Shown piece after piece: positions 49,884-59,600 of a stretch of 64,000 bases of DNA. The notes beneath the pieces were generated by a model. The model was given only the letters and a program-made list of their open reading frames with translations, was not told the origin of the DNA and searched no databases. Where the stretch lies: positions 62,001-126,000 of the forward strand of contig NZ_JACXAD010000005.1 of NCBI RefSeq assembly GCF_014699115.1, written 5' to 3'. How positions within the stretch are numbered: the first letter of the stretch is position 1; each line of letters starts with the position of its first letter. This DNA comes from Hymenobacter montanus. Lineage in GTDB: Bacteria > Bacteroidota > Bacteroidia > Cytophagales > Hymenobacteraceae. Position numbers and translations under genes: made by a program.

Positions 49884-50036
49884 CCGCCCAAACTAGTCCG
49901 CCGGGAATTACTCACGCCCACCACCGCTACCGCTGCAGCACCTTCTCCCCGCCCGGGCTGGTCCGCCGGAAATCAACAGTTGCGCAGAGCTTATCGACCG
50001 GCTGCGGCCTTCCCGCCCGAACTGGTCTGCCGGAAA
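49884..50036 (+). repeat. Three spaced direct repeats with 64-65-bp period
   Basis: Three imperfect copies of CCGCCCGRRCTRGTCYGCCGG start at 49884, 49949 and 50013, each followed by GAAT or AAAT. The period of 64-65 bases is about six helical turns. They fill the gap before the EamA exporter gene. No protein frame fits all three copies. Confidence 0.65.
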
Positions 50037-50076
50037 TACCGGCGCTTGCTTTTAACATCTTCCTACTGAATCGCCC

Positions 50077-51078
50077 ATGCCCGCCACTGCCGATGTCCCT
50101 CTTCGCCGAAGCGGCCCCCTCGCGCCCCACCCCGGCGCGGGTAGGCCGACGCCCGGTGCCATCGGGCTGGCCTTTGCCGCCATCTACCTGATATGGGGGT
50201 CGACGTACTTTTCGGCGCTGGTAGCACTGGAAACGCTGCCCCCGTATCTGATGATGGCCACGCGGCTGGTGGTGGCGGGCTCCCTGCTGGCGGGCCTGTC
50301 CCGTTGGCGCAGCCCTACGGCCTCGCTGCGGGCCGGCTGGTCCCGCAACGCGCTGAGCGGCATCCTGATTCTGGGGCTGGGCAGTAGCTCCACGGTGTGG
50401 GCCGAGCAGTTCCTACCCAGCAGCCTGGCGGCCATTCTGGCCACCACGGTGCCCCTGTGGCTGGCGGTGCTCGACTGGCCCCGGTGGGCCCGCTACCGGC
50501 ACGAGAAATTGCGGCTGCTCGGGCTGCTATTCGGCGGGCTGGGAGTGGTCGCATTGTTTGGGGAGCAGCTGGCGGCGCCCACGCCGGCGGTGCCCATTAC
50601 CGGGTACTGGCTGGCCGTGGGCGCCGTCCTGGCCGGCAGCCTGTGCACAGCTGGCGGGTCGCTGCTGGCCCGCTACCAGGCGGCGCCGGGGCCACCCCTG
50701 CCGAATGCGGCGGTCCAACTGCTGGCCGCCGGGCTGTTCTGCGGGGTGGTCAGCGCCGTAGCGGGCGAATGGACGCCCTTTTCGCTGGCTCAGGTCAGCC
50801 GCCGCAGCGCCTGGGCGGTGGCCTACCTGGTCGTCTTTGGCTCGGGGGTCGCTTACCTGGCCTACTTGTGGCTGCTGCGGGTCCGCCCGCCGGCCGTGGT
50901 GGGCACCTATGCCTACGTTAACCCCGTGATGGCCGTGCTGCTGGGCGCCGGGCTAGCCCACGAGGCCATCACCGTGCAGCAGGTGCTGGCCCTGGTGGTG
51001 ATACTGATTGGGGTGTGGCTCATCAACCGTCCGTCGGCCGGCCCCAGCCCGGCTCCGGCGGAGCGCAACACCAGTTGA
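50077..51078 (+). CDS. EamA/RhaT-type drug-metabolite transporter
   Basis: A 333-residue inner-membrane exporter with ten helices in two EamA repeats. The first repeat begins 'IGLAFAAIYLIWGSTYFSAL' and the second ends 'TYAYVNPVMAVLLGAGLAHE'. Conserved 'SSSTVWAEQFLPSSLAAILA' and 'SGVAYLAYLWLLRVRPPAVV' fit the family, close to YedA-type proteins. It probably exports amino acids or related metabolites, matching the amino-acid theme of the neighbours (inference). The ATG is at 50077. Confidence 0.9.
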   Translation: MPATADVPLRRSGPLAPHPGAGRPTPGAIGLAFAAIYLIWGSTYFSALVALETLPPYLMMATRLVVAGSLLAGLSRWRSPTASLRAGWSRNALSGILILGLGSSSTVWAEQFLPSSLAAILATTVPLWLAVLDWPRWARYRHEKLRLLGLLFGGLGVVALFGEQLAAPTPAVPITGYWLAVGAVLAGSLCTAGGSLLARYQAAPGPPLPNAAVQLLAAGLFCGVVSAVAGEWTPFSLAQVSRRSAWAVAYLVVFGSGVAYLAYLWLLRVRPPAVVGTYAYVNPVMAVLLGAGLAHEAITVQQVLALVVILIGVWLINRPSAGPSPAPAERNTS

Positions 51079-51188
51079 ATCAGCTGCTCGGTAGCTTCTA
51101 AGGGGTGCTTCTGCACCATTGCTGTTCTTGCCGAAACTTCTCCTGCTTCCGAAGGTGACTATTTCCTTATCTCTTCATTCCCTTCCCC

Positions 51189-52310
51189 ATGGCCCCCGAT
51201 TACCTCAGCAGCGTTAAAAAACAGTTCGAGTACTACAAGCTGCTCGGCGATAAAACGTTGGTCCAGCTGCCCGACGAAGCCTTATTCTGGCAGTACAACG
51301 CCGAAAGCAACAGCATCGCCATCATCGTGCAGCACCTGTGGGGCAACATGCTCTCCCGCTGGACCGATTTCCTGACTGCTGACGGCGAAAAGGAGTGGCG
51401 TAATCGGGACGCCGAATTTGAACCGGGAATGCTGACCCGAGCTGAACTGCTGGCGAAGTGGGAGGCCGGCTGGGCCTGCTTGTTTGCTGCCATTGATTCC
51501 ATCACGGAGGCAAACCAAGACACCACCGTGTACATCCGCAACCAGGGGCACACCGTTACCGAGGCCCTCAACCGGCAGCTGGCGCATTACCCGTACCACG
51601 TGGGCCAAATCGTCTTCATCGGCAAGATGGCGCTCGATGCCCACTGGAACTCGCTCTCCATTCCCCGCGGCAACTCGCAGGAGTATAACGCGGAGAAGTT
51701 TGCCCAGCCCAAACGGAAGAGGCACTTCACGGCGGAATATCTGCCGGGCAATACATCCGCCCGCGGTACCGGGGCCGACGCCCTAGGGGGCCCGGGGGTA
51801 GCTGGTGAAAAGCACGCCGGGCGCGAAGCTCCGACAGCTCAACAGGTACGCATTCTGCCCTACCAGCCGCAGTACGCGGCTGATTTCAAGCGCCTGAACG
51901 TGGCCTGGATTGAGCAAGAGTTTGTGCTGGAAGCAGCCGACCTGAAGATGCTGGACCACCCGGAGGAGTACGTGCTGCAGCCGGGCGGCCACATTCTGCT
52001 CGCGGAGTACCAGGGGCAGATTGTGGGCGTTTGTGCCCTGGTCCGCCGGGATGGGGACACGCTGGAGTTAGCGAAAATGGCCGTGTCCCCATCGGCCCAG
52101 GGACAGGGGATTGGCCAGCGCCTGGTCGAAGCGGCCCTTGATACGGCCCGGCACCTGGGCGCGCGGCGAGTGTACCTGGAAAGCAACACCAAGCTCACGG
52201 CGGCCATCCGGCTCTACGATAAGCTGGGCTTCCAAAAGGTTGAGCCCAACCATCCCTCGCCATATGAGCGGGTCAACATCCACATGGAACTGCTCCTCGC
52301 TGCCGGGTAG
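51189..52310 (+). CDS. DUF1572 (DinB-superfamily) and GNAT acetyltransferase fusion
   Basis: A 373-residue protein in two parts. Residues 1-170 are a DUF1572 domain, a DinB-like bundle ('YKLLGDKTLVQLPDEALFWQ', 'IIVQHLWGNMLSRWTDFLTA', 'LAHYPYHVGQIVFIGKMAL'). After a linker of about 50 residues rich in Gly and Ala, residues 220-373 form a GNAT N-acetyltransferase with the acetyl-CoA-binding 'MAVSPSAQGQGIGQRLVEAA' and 'SNTKLTAAIRLYDKLGFQKV'. The frame is open throughout with no sign of a frameshift at the join. The two domains normally come as separate proteins; what the fusion acts on is unknown. Confidence 0.88.
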   Translation: MAPDYLSSVKKQFEYYKLLGDKTLVQLPDEALFWQYNAESNSIAIIVQHLWGNMLSRWTDFLTADGEKEWRNRDAEFEPGMLTRAELLAKWEAGWACLFAAIDSITEANQDTTVYIRNQGHTVTEALNRQLAHYPYHVGQIVFIGKMALDAHWNSLSIPRGNSQEYNAEKFAQPKRKRHFTAEYLPGNTSARGTGADALGGPGVAGEKHAGREAPTAQQVRILPYQPQYAADFKRLNVAWIEQEFVLEAADLKMLDHPEEYVLQPGGHILLAEYQGQIVGVCALVRRDGDTLELAKMAVSPSAQGQGIGQRLVEAALDTARHLGARRVYLESNTKLTAAIRLYDKLGFQKVEPNHPSPYERVNIHMELLLAAG

Positions 52311-52350
52311 CTCAACGCGCCCCTTAACTTGCGACAACCTGCTAACGCGA

Positions 52351-52875
52351 ATGGAAATCCAAACAATTGCCTCTTTTCTGGACTACCGGGCGAAAATCGG
52401 CCAGCGCACCGACCGCTTGGTGGACTTGGTGCCCCCCGACCAGCTGGAATGGAGCTGCCGGCCCGGCGGCTTCAGTATCGGCGACACCATTCGCCACCTC
52501 GCGGCCATCGAACGGTACCTGTACGCCGAAATTGTGGCTGGTCGGCCAAGTGCATACGCGGGCTGCGGCCGGAACCTCGCCGACGGGCCCGTACAGGTGC
52601 GGAGCTTCTACCAACGCTTGCGCGCAGAGTCCACCGCCATTTTCAGCGGCCTTACCGATGGCGACCTGAACCGAAAGTGCCGGACTCCCGGCAATGGGCA
52701 GATTACCCTGTGGAAATGGCTCCGGGCCCTGCTCGAGCATGAGATTCACCACCGGGGGCAGCTATACGTGTACCTGGGGCTGCTGGACGTACCGACCCCG
52801 CCCATTTTCGGTCTTACCTCCGAGGAAGTAATCGGGTTGAGCGGCCCCGGCCAGCAGGGCCTCACCACGACCTGA
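52351..52875 (+). CDS. DinB-family protein
   Basis: A 174-residue four-helix-bundle protein of the DinB/YfiT superfamily. Its helix motifs are 'FLDYRAKIGQRTDRLVDLVP', 'FSIGDTIRHLAAIERYLYAE' and 'LRALLEHEIHHRGQLYVYLG', with three His in the metal-site positions. It follows the DUF1572-GNAT gene by 40 bases in the same direction. The frame is open upstream into that gene, but MEIQTIASFL at 52351 is the natural start. Confidence 0.88.
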   Translation: MEIQTIASFLDYRAKIGQRTDRLVDLVPPDQLEWSCRPGGFSIGDTIRHLAAIERYLYAEIVAGRPSAYAGCGRNLADGPVQVRSFYQRLRAESTAIFSGLTDGDLNRKCRTPGNGQITLWKWLRALLEHEIHHRGQLYVYLGLLDVPTPPIFGLTSEEVIGLSGPGQQGLTTT

Positions 52876-52877
52876 TT

Positions 52878-53010
52878 TAGAGCGTTTTTCGCATAGGAGG
52901 AAGGAATTAAAAATTAAAAATGAAGAATTAAAAGTTTGACCAGCCGATTTTTAATTCTTCATTTTTAATTTTTAATTCCTAAAAAACGCACGGACTGGAG
53001 AACCGCTCTA
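52878..53010. repeat. AT-rich nested inverted repeat element
   Basis: Outer arms TAGAGCG (52878-52884) and CGCTCTA (53004-53010) enclose a perfect 32-bp inverted repeat: 52902-52933 (AGGAATTAAAAATTAAAAAT...) against 52949-52980, with a 15-base spacer. It is far more AT-rich than its surroundings. It looks like a small non-coding insertion. The gap 52876-53184 holds nothing else. Confidence 0.8.
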
Positions 53011-53184
53011 GATGTTTTGCCCGGCTGCCGGGGCTACCGCAGGCTAAGTATCCGGTTAGGTGTTAGCCTATCTTAGTAGCAGCGGGGAGAGAGAATTACG
53101 GCCCCAGCCCGGTTGAGAGCACCGGCTCGGGCCTCCCCGCTTTCCCAAGGGGTTTTCTTGTTTTCAATTTCCAGGCAATTTTCT

Positions 53185-54165
53185 ATGCATTCTCCGGGTA
53201 AAACAACCGAGCTCGCCGTCGTTGGACTAGGGGGCGTCGGCGGCTATTTTGGCTTCAAACTGGCGCAGCACTATGCCGGCTCGGCCGCGGTCCGGGTTAC
53301 GTTCGTCGCCCGAGGGGCCACTCACGCCGCCGTTCGCACGCACGGGCTGACGCTGCTCTCGCCCGAGCATTCGGATTCCGTGGCCTATCCGGCGCGGGTG
53401 CTGGAAACCGTGGCCGACCTGGGTCAGGCCGACTTGGTGCTGCTATGCGTCAAGGAGTACGACCTGGCGGACCTCTGCCGCCAGTTGCACCCGGTGCTGC
53501 CCGCCGGCACGGTGGTGTTGCCCCTGATGAACGGGGTGGACATCTACGAGCGCCTCTGCCGTCAGCTGCCGCACACGATTGTCTTGCCGGCCTGCGTGTA
53601 CGTGGCTTCCCACCTCAAGGAAAAAGGGGTCGTGGAGCACCGGGGCAATCCGGGCAACATTGTCGTCGGCCCAGCCCCCCGGCATCCTTCATTCGACCCC
53701 CGCCCGCGGTTGCGCTACCTGACCGACGCGGGCATTGCTTTGGAGTACCAGGCCGATGCCTTTCCCGCCATCTGGACCAAGTTTTTCTTCATTGCCAGTT
53801 TCGGCCTGGTGTCGGCCCGCTACAACCAATCCATCGGCCAGATTCTCGAAGCACCTGCCTTGCACGCCCGGGCCCGGCACCTGATGCAGGAAATCGAGGC
53901 CATTGCCCGCGCCAAAGGCATTGCGCTGCCGGCGGACATCATCGAGCGTACTTTCCAAAAAGCCGCGACCTTCCCGTACCATACACCCACTTCCCTGCAG
54001 CTGGACGTACACGCGGGCAAGCCCCGCACCGAGCTGGACCTGTTTGCCGGTGCCATCCTCACGTACGGAAAATCTCTGGGTTTGCCAGTGCCGGAAACCG
54101 GGGCGATATACCGTGAGATTCAGGCCCTGACAACCGATGGGCAACCGCAGCCTCCGGCTATTTGA
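53185..54165 (+). CDS. Ketopantoate reductase-family protein (ApbA/PanE)
   Basis: A 326-residue NADPH-dependent reductase of the 2-dehydropantoate 2-reductase family. The Rossmann glycines are in 'LAVVGLGGVGGYFGFKLAQH'; the catalytic Lys and Glu regions are 'DAFPAIWTKFFFIASFGLVS' and 'PYHTPTSLQLDVHAGKPRTE' with 'LDLFAGAILTYGKSLGLPVP'. Many genomes have several family members, so this may not be the pantothenate-pathway enzyme itself. No other pantothenate gene is near. Start at ATG 53185. Confidence 0.85.
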   Translation: MHSPGKTTELAVVGLGGVGGYFGFKLAQHYAGSAAVRVTFVARGATHAAVRTHGLTLLSPEHSDSVAYPARVLETVADLGQADLVLLCVKEYDLADLCRQLHPVLPAGTVVLPLMNGVDIYERLCRQLPHTIVLPACVYVASHLKEKGVVEHRGNPGNIVVGPAPRHPSFDPRPRLRYLTDAGIALEYQADAFPAIWTKFFFIASFGLVSARYNQSIGQILEAPALHARARHLMQEIEAIARAKGIALPADIIERTFQKAATFPYHTPTSLQLDVHAGKPRTELDLFAGAILTYGKSLGLPVPETGAIYREIQALTTDGQPQPPAI

Positions 54166-54358
54166 GGCAAGCAGGGGCAAACGGGCGGGATTATGCGAAA
54201 TTTTAGAGATCTGGCGGTTAGCCATTCACCTCCCCCGCAAGCAAAAAATATAGCCCGAGGCGAAGGCTGAGTAAGGCGGCCGGGCTCATCCCTACTTATT
54301 TTGTATTTTGCCGGGGCAACGTCTGCCATTACGTATCCCCTACAGTCCTACCTTGTTG

Positions 54359-55546
54359 ATGCTCCTCAGCCCTGCTCCTCCATTAGCTCTTACCCGGGCA
54401 GCTACGCCCCGCGTCCAGGCCATTGATGTTGTGCGGGGCCTGGCGATGGTGATAATGGCCCTCGACCATATCCGCGAGTTTTGGAGCCCCACGCTCGTGC
54501 GGCCCGAAGACGTGGCCCACGCCTCGGCGCTGCTATTTCTCACGCGCTGGGTAACGCATTTCTGCGCCCCCGCCTTCGTGTTTTTATCGGGCAGCAGCAT
54601 CTACCTCTACGAGCAAAAGCAGCAAAGCCGGGCGGCTGTCAGCCGCTTCTTGCTCACGCGCGGGACGTGGCTGGTGCTGCTGGAAGTAGCGCTTTTCACC
54701 TTTATCCTGAGCTGGAGCTATAGCATGATACTGCTCCTGGTTATCTGGGTTATTGGAGCGAGTATGCTGCTGCTGGCCGGCCTACGCTGGCTGCCCCGCG
54801 GGCTGCTGGTAGGGTTGGCGGTTGTCATCCTGGCCGGGCATAATTTATTGCCTGCTATTCAGCCGGTCACGGCCGCTAATGCCGGGTGGGCGCTGTTACA
54901 CAACGGGCCGTTTGTGCTGCCGGTGCCGGGGCTGCCGCCGCTGTTAGTGGGGTATTCGCTCGGGCCGTGGCTGGGAGTGATGCTGGCTGGCTACCTGGTG
55001 GGGCCGTGGTTTAAGCTGCCCCTGCCCCAGCGGACGCTGCGGCTACGCAGGGCCGGCGCGGGGCTACTAGGGCTGTTTGGGGTGCTTCGCGCTACCAACT
55101 GGTACGGCGACCCTTCTCCCTGGAGCGGGCAGCCGCAGGGCCTGCTGCACACCGCCCTGTCCTTCATCAACGTAACCAAATCCCCGCCCTCTCTGCTCTT
55201 TTTGTGCCTCACCATCGGATTGGCACTGCTGCTGCTCAGCCAGGTAGAAACCGCCAACGGCTGGCTCAGCCAGGCCCTGCGCACCTTTGGGCAGGTACCG
55301 TTCTTTTATTACCTGCTGCACTTTTCGCTCGTTAGCGGTTCGGCCTGGGTCTGGACGACGCTGACGTTTGGCGAGGCGGTGAACTTCGCCTTTGTCCCGG
55401 CCAGCGCGTGGCCGCCCGCCTACGCTCCCAGCTTGGGGCGGGCCTATCTCGTGTGGGCGATAGTGGTGCTAGCCCTGTACTGGCCATGCCGCTGGTACCA
55501 GCGTTTCAAACAGCAACACACTTACTGGTGGTTGTCTTACCTATAA
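54359..55546 (+). CDS. Heparan-alpha-glucosaminide N-acetyltransferase-like membrane protein (DUF1624)
   Basis: A 395-residue inner-membrane protein with about ten helices. The family opening 'RVQAIDVVRGLAMVIMALDH' with 'IREFW', the active-site His near residue 37, and 'LFLTRWVTHFCAPAFVFLSG' mark the DUF1624/HGSNAT acyltransferase group, which moves an acyl group across the membrane to a sugar. Start at ATG 54359, 17 codons after another start. The acceptor is unknown. Confidence 0.85.
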   Translation: MLLSPAPPLALTRAATPRVQAIDVVRGLAMVIMALDHIREFWSPTLVRPEDVAHASALLFLTRWVTHFCAPAFVFLSGSSIYLYEQKQQSRAAVSRFLLTRGTWLVLLEVALFTFILSWSYSMILLLVIWVIGASMLLLAGLRWLPRGLLVGLAVVILAGHNLLPAIQPVTAANAGWALLHNGPFVLPVPGLPPLLVGYSLGPWLGVMLAGYLVGPWFKLPLPQRTLRLRRAGAGLLGLFGVLRATNWYGDPSPWSGQPQGLLHTALSFINVTKSPPSLLFLCLTIGLALLLLSQVETANGWLSQALRTFGQVPFFYYLLHFSLVSGSAWVWTTLTFGEAVNFAFVPASAWPPAYAPSLGRAYLVWAIVVLALYWPCRWYQRFKQQHTYWWLSYL

Positions 55547-55719
55547 ATCTTTGAAGGTGATTCATTCACGGCTGGGCTTCTTGGGTAGAGCCGTCTTGGT
55601 TTCTTGATTGCCCAAACAGGAACAATCTTGGTTAGAAGGCGGCTACCAATACTACCTGTCTGGCCCACCCGGCTTTCTAAACAGGATGTTCCCACTTACA
55701 CCTGGCCAACTCCGTCACG

Positions 55720-56191
55720 TTTACAGAGTCTGCTTCCACCAATCCTATCGACCTGATCGAGGCCTGGGTAGGACGCAGGTGCGACGAGCAAGGTCAGCCA
55801 TGGCAACCCCAATCGCCAAGGTGCAAAGGAACCCACGCCTCGGGACGTAATAAGGGTTTATTCCTTGCGCTATTGGCTGGATAGCGGTAGTGACTTGCCG
55901 ATGTACTTCGACCAAGGCAGCGGAAGCCGTCACCCCCTAAAAAACTACGCCACTAGCAAAAATCCCTAAGTGGGTTAAGGCAATAGTCGGCGGCTTAGTG
56001 GTCTGGGTCAGCTTTTGTAAGCGGGCCATCACCTCGGCGGTAGGCAGGGGTTCCGCTACTGCCAGGGAAAGGTGAGGAACCGATCCCAGGCTACGAATAC
56101 TATCCGAGATACCTGCCTGCGCGAGTTGGTGCCATAGGTGACGCACGGCCTCCTCGGCGGCACTATCGAAGTATAATTCGATTGCTCTCAT
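55720..56191 (-). pseudogene. 2'-5' RNA ligase-family gene broken by frameshifts
   Basis: The minus strand encodes 'MRAIELYFDSAAEEAVRHLW' and 'GSVPHLSLAVAEPLPTAEVM' (first HxS motif, HLS) down to a stop at 55937. The natural continuation, 'TASAALVEVHRQVTTAIQPI' and 'FLCTLAIGVAMADLARR' (second HxT region, with the His lost to a frameshift), lies in a different frame. At least two frameshifts separate the pieces. It is a dead cyclic-phosphodiesterase/2H phosphoesterase gene. The rest of the gaps 55547-55719 and 56192-56621 shows no recognised gene. Confidence 0.65.
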
Positions 56192-56621
56192 CATCTTGCA
56201 GAGGGGGCAGTAGGTCAGGAGTGAGCTGAGACAACTCACTATTATGGGCCGGCTACGACCTGGGGTTTTCCGGGCAGCCCGCACGCCTTGTTGCCTGCAC
56301 CGCGAAGTGCGGCCTTAGCTGAGGCAAAAGTGTAATTCCAGCAACCCCACGCATAAATCCGGACCGATCTGCTGCTCAACCACCTCATTCCCCACCGGGG
56401 CCCACTCACCGCGTACCTGCGCCTGTCCAAGTGAGCCGGGTGCTGCGAATCGAACTCCTGCTGCACTAGTACCGGATGCTCCGGTTGATTAGAAGCCGTA
56501 TTCGTCGCCCTCCTTCTGTCTAGTATTCCCAGACCATCTCATAGCATACGCAAGCCTATCCGTTATGTAATCTACTGCTGGCTGGCATCGGGGATGTACT
56601 TCTCCTAGTGCGAGCCTGCGT

Positions 56622-59600
56622 ATGCGTCCTTTCTTACTCCTCGTTCTGTTCTCGCTCCTGTATGCCCCGTTGCAGGCTCAACCGCGCCTCGCGCAAGCCC
56701 GGCAGCGGAGCTACCTCACCAAAGTTTTTCGGCTTACCGAAGCCCAAACCCGCCACCTCTACGAGCACGGTATGTCGGCGGCGCGGCCGGAGTTTTTCAC
56801 CCAGCTAGTCGATTCCTTTCGCACCGATAAGCCCGACCAGCGCACCCTGCCGCTGGGTTACTACCTGGAAGCTTACGCCGAAGGCCCCCAGCTGGTGTAC
56901 GAGCTGCGCGCCGAAACCGACCGCGACGTGCTGGTGGTGGACAACCAGGTCGACTTAACGCTGGTGGTGCGCGACTCGCTGGGCCGACTGCTGCCCGATG
57001 CCCAGGTGGCCATAGCCGGCCGGCCCCTCCCCTACGACGCGGCCACCCAGAGCTACCGGCGCGCCGGCGGCGGCCGGGCCGGCCTGGTAGCCGTCACGCG
57101 GGCTGGCCGGACCACCTTCCACCCCCTGACCCGGACCTTCCCGAATGCCGCCCCCCGCCGCCGCTTCGGCGGCAACTGGCTGCGACGGGCCGGCGGGCGC
57201 GTCCTCTACGGGTTCCCGCTGGGCTACTTTACCCGGCCAGTGTGGCGCTTGGTGCGCGATCTTAAGCACGCCAGCAACGTTTCGACCGGCGTGGTGGGGC
57301 TGCTGCGCTCGGCTTTCAACGAGGACGTGCGCGAGGAGCGTCGGGACCGCCGCAATAGCACCAGCACTAGCACCACTACGGACGGTGGTTGGACTAACTA
57401 CGTGGCCACCAGCCAACCCCGCTACCGCCCCAGCGGCGACACCCTGCGCTTGAAGGCCCGGGTGCTCCGTCAGAAAAACGGCCGTCCCTATCGTCGGCCC
57501 CTCACCCTGTGGCTCGGGGGCACATCCTACGATGACGAGGGCAGCAAGCGCATTGCCACGCTGCGCCCCACCCGGCCCGGCAGCTACGAGTACACCCTCC
57601 CCCTGACCGATACGCTGGGCCTGCGGCCAGATACTTACGTGGGCTTCCGGCTGAAAGACCGGCACAACCGCACCCGGGCCAGCGGGCAGTTTCAGCTCGA
57701 AGACTACGAGCTAAAAAACAACCGCTACACCCTGCGCGTGGCCGAAAAAACCCAGCACCTTGGCCAGCCTCAGGCGGTGTTCGTGCGCGGCACCGATGCC
57801 AATGACCTTAACCTGCTCGACGCCCGGCTGCGGCTGAGCCTCACCCCGGCCGGGGTGCCGGGCGCGCTTCCCCGCCGGCAGGTGTTCATCCCCGACACGC
57901 TCTGGACCAAAAGCCAGGCGCTGGATGCCCTGGGCGAAACCCGCATCAACGTGCCACAAAACGTGCTGCCCGACGTGGACTTCCGCTACGACGTGCACGC
58001 TACCCTGCTGACGTCCGACAACGAGCGCCGCACCGAAAGTACCTCCGTGGAGTTCCGCCGCGACCCCGGCGAGCTGCGCCTGGAGCTGCGCGGCGACTCC
58101 GTCTACATGGAGTACCGGCACCTGGGCCAGCCGCGGGCGCACGCGGCGAAGCTGGAAATTTCGACGAACCACGCCTTGAGTAGCGGCTGGCTGTTTCGGG
58201 GGGCGGTGCAGCTGCCGAGCACGGTGCCGGTAGCCGCGCTGGCCGATTACTACCGCCTGACCGACGAGCAAGGCCACCAAACCACTCTTGACCTTGATGA
58301 GTACAACGCCGACCTCACGTTACGCTCCGACCGGCCCAACGATTCGCTGGTACTCGCCGTGGATAACCCACGCCGGCTGGCTTTCTGGTACTTCGTTTAC
58401 CAGGGCGACCGGCTGCGCTACCGCGGCTACGGCTCCGATTTGCGCCTGGCCGTGCCCCAGGCCGGCCGCGGACCGTGGTTTGCTTCGCTGCACTACTGGT
58501 GGGGCGACCAGCTACGCTCGGCCGAATTCACCATGGCGCGGCCTGCCCCGCAATTGGTCGTCAACACCGAGCAGCCGGCCGTGGCCTATCCCGGCCAGAA
58601 AATCAGCCTGCGCTTCGCCGTAACCGACGAACAGGGCCGCCCCGTCCCCAACGCCGACCTGACCAGCTATGCCTACACCGGCAAGTTCGGCCAGCCGAAC
58701 GCCACCGAGCTGCCAGTGATCCGCACGGCCCGGCCAGTGGTAGGTCGGCGCTCGCTACGGCGCTTTCAATTGACCAAACAGTTTGGCGAGGACTCCGAGC
58801 GCCAGCCGCTGCCCTGGCCCCGCTGGCGCCGCGTGCTGGGCCTCGACTCGCTGACTTTCTACCACTTTCTGTACCCGGACGAGGGCTTTTTTCACGAGTA
58901 CCGGCCGGCCCCGGGCGGGCTCACGCAGGTGGCCCCGTTCGTGGTCGACTCGGGCCGGGTGCAGCCGCCCATCGCGGTGTACGTGGACGGCCAGCCCGCT
59001 TACATCCACGACGTGAACCAGAACGACCCCTACACCGTAGTGGCCGACAGCGGGCACCACACCCTCAGCATCCGCACGGCTACCCGCCTCATCACGCTGC
59101 GCGACGTGTACCTGCGTCCGCTGCACAAGCTCACCCTCAGCATCGACCCCAACCGGCCTTGCCGCGAGCTGAGCGTGGAAAAACGCTCCTCCAACCTCAC
59201 CCCCACCGAGTTGCTAGGTCTGCGCCGCTCGCTGGTGCTGCTGGATGATGCGCAGCTGACCGAGGCCACACTGCGGCAGGGGCCAGTGCTGCGGCCCCTC
59301 GTGCGCGGTCACTTTGCCAATTTCATCGGGGGCCCGTTCCGGCCCGATTCGGTGCTGCTGCGCGATGCTTACGGGCTGCGACGCAAGTTTCTGTTCGAGC
59401 CCTTGTTCCGGTATTCGTTCGGGCAGAACCTGCTGAAGATGCGGTGCGCGGATGGCGACGAGTTGGGGCCGCTCAACGGCACTGCTAGCTACTACTTATT
59501 GCCTCTGAAGGATTTCGCCTACACTGAAGCCGACTTCAAGCGCAGACCGCAGTGGGTTGAAGCCGCTACTCCCGACTATTTGCGCGCGGAACTCGACGTG

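Noticed and set aside
49884-50036. Short CRISPR array
   Set aside because: Only three degenerate repeats, no conserved palindrome, long related spacers, and no cas genes in the window.
56285-56621. Possible remnant reading 'LLLNHLIPHRGPLTAYLRL' in one frame
   Set aside because: Too short, with no start and no family I can name; left as gene-free sequence.
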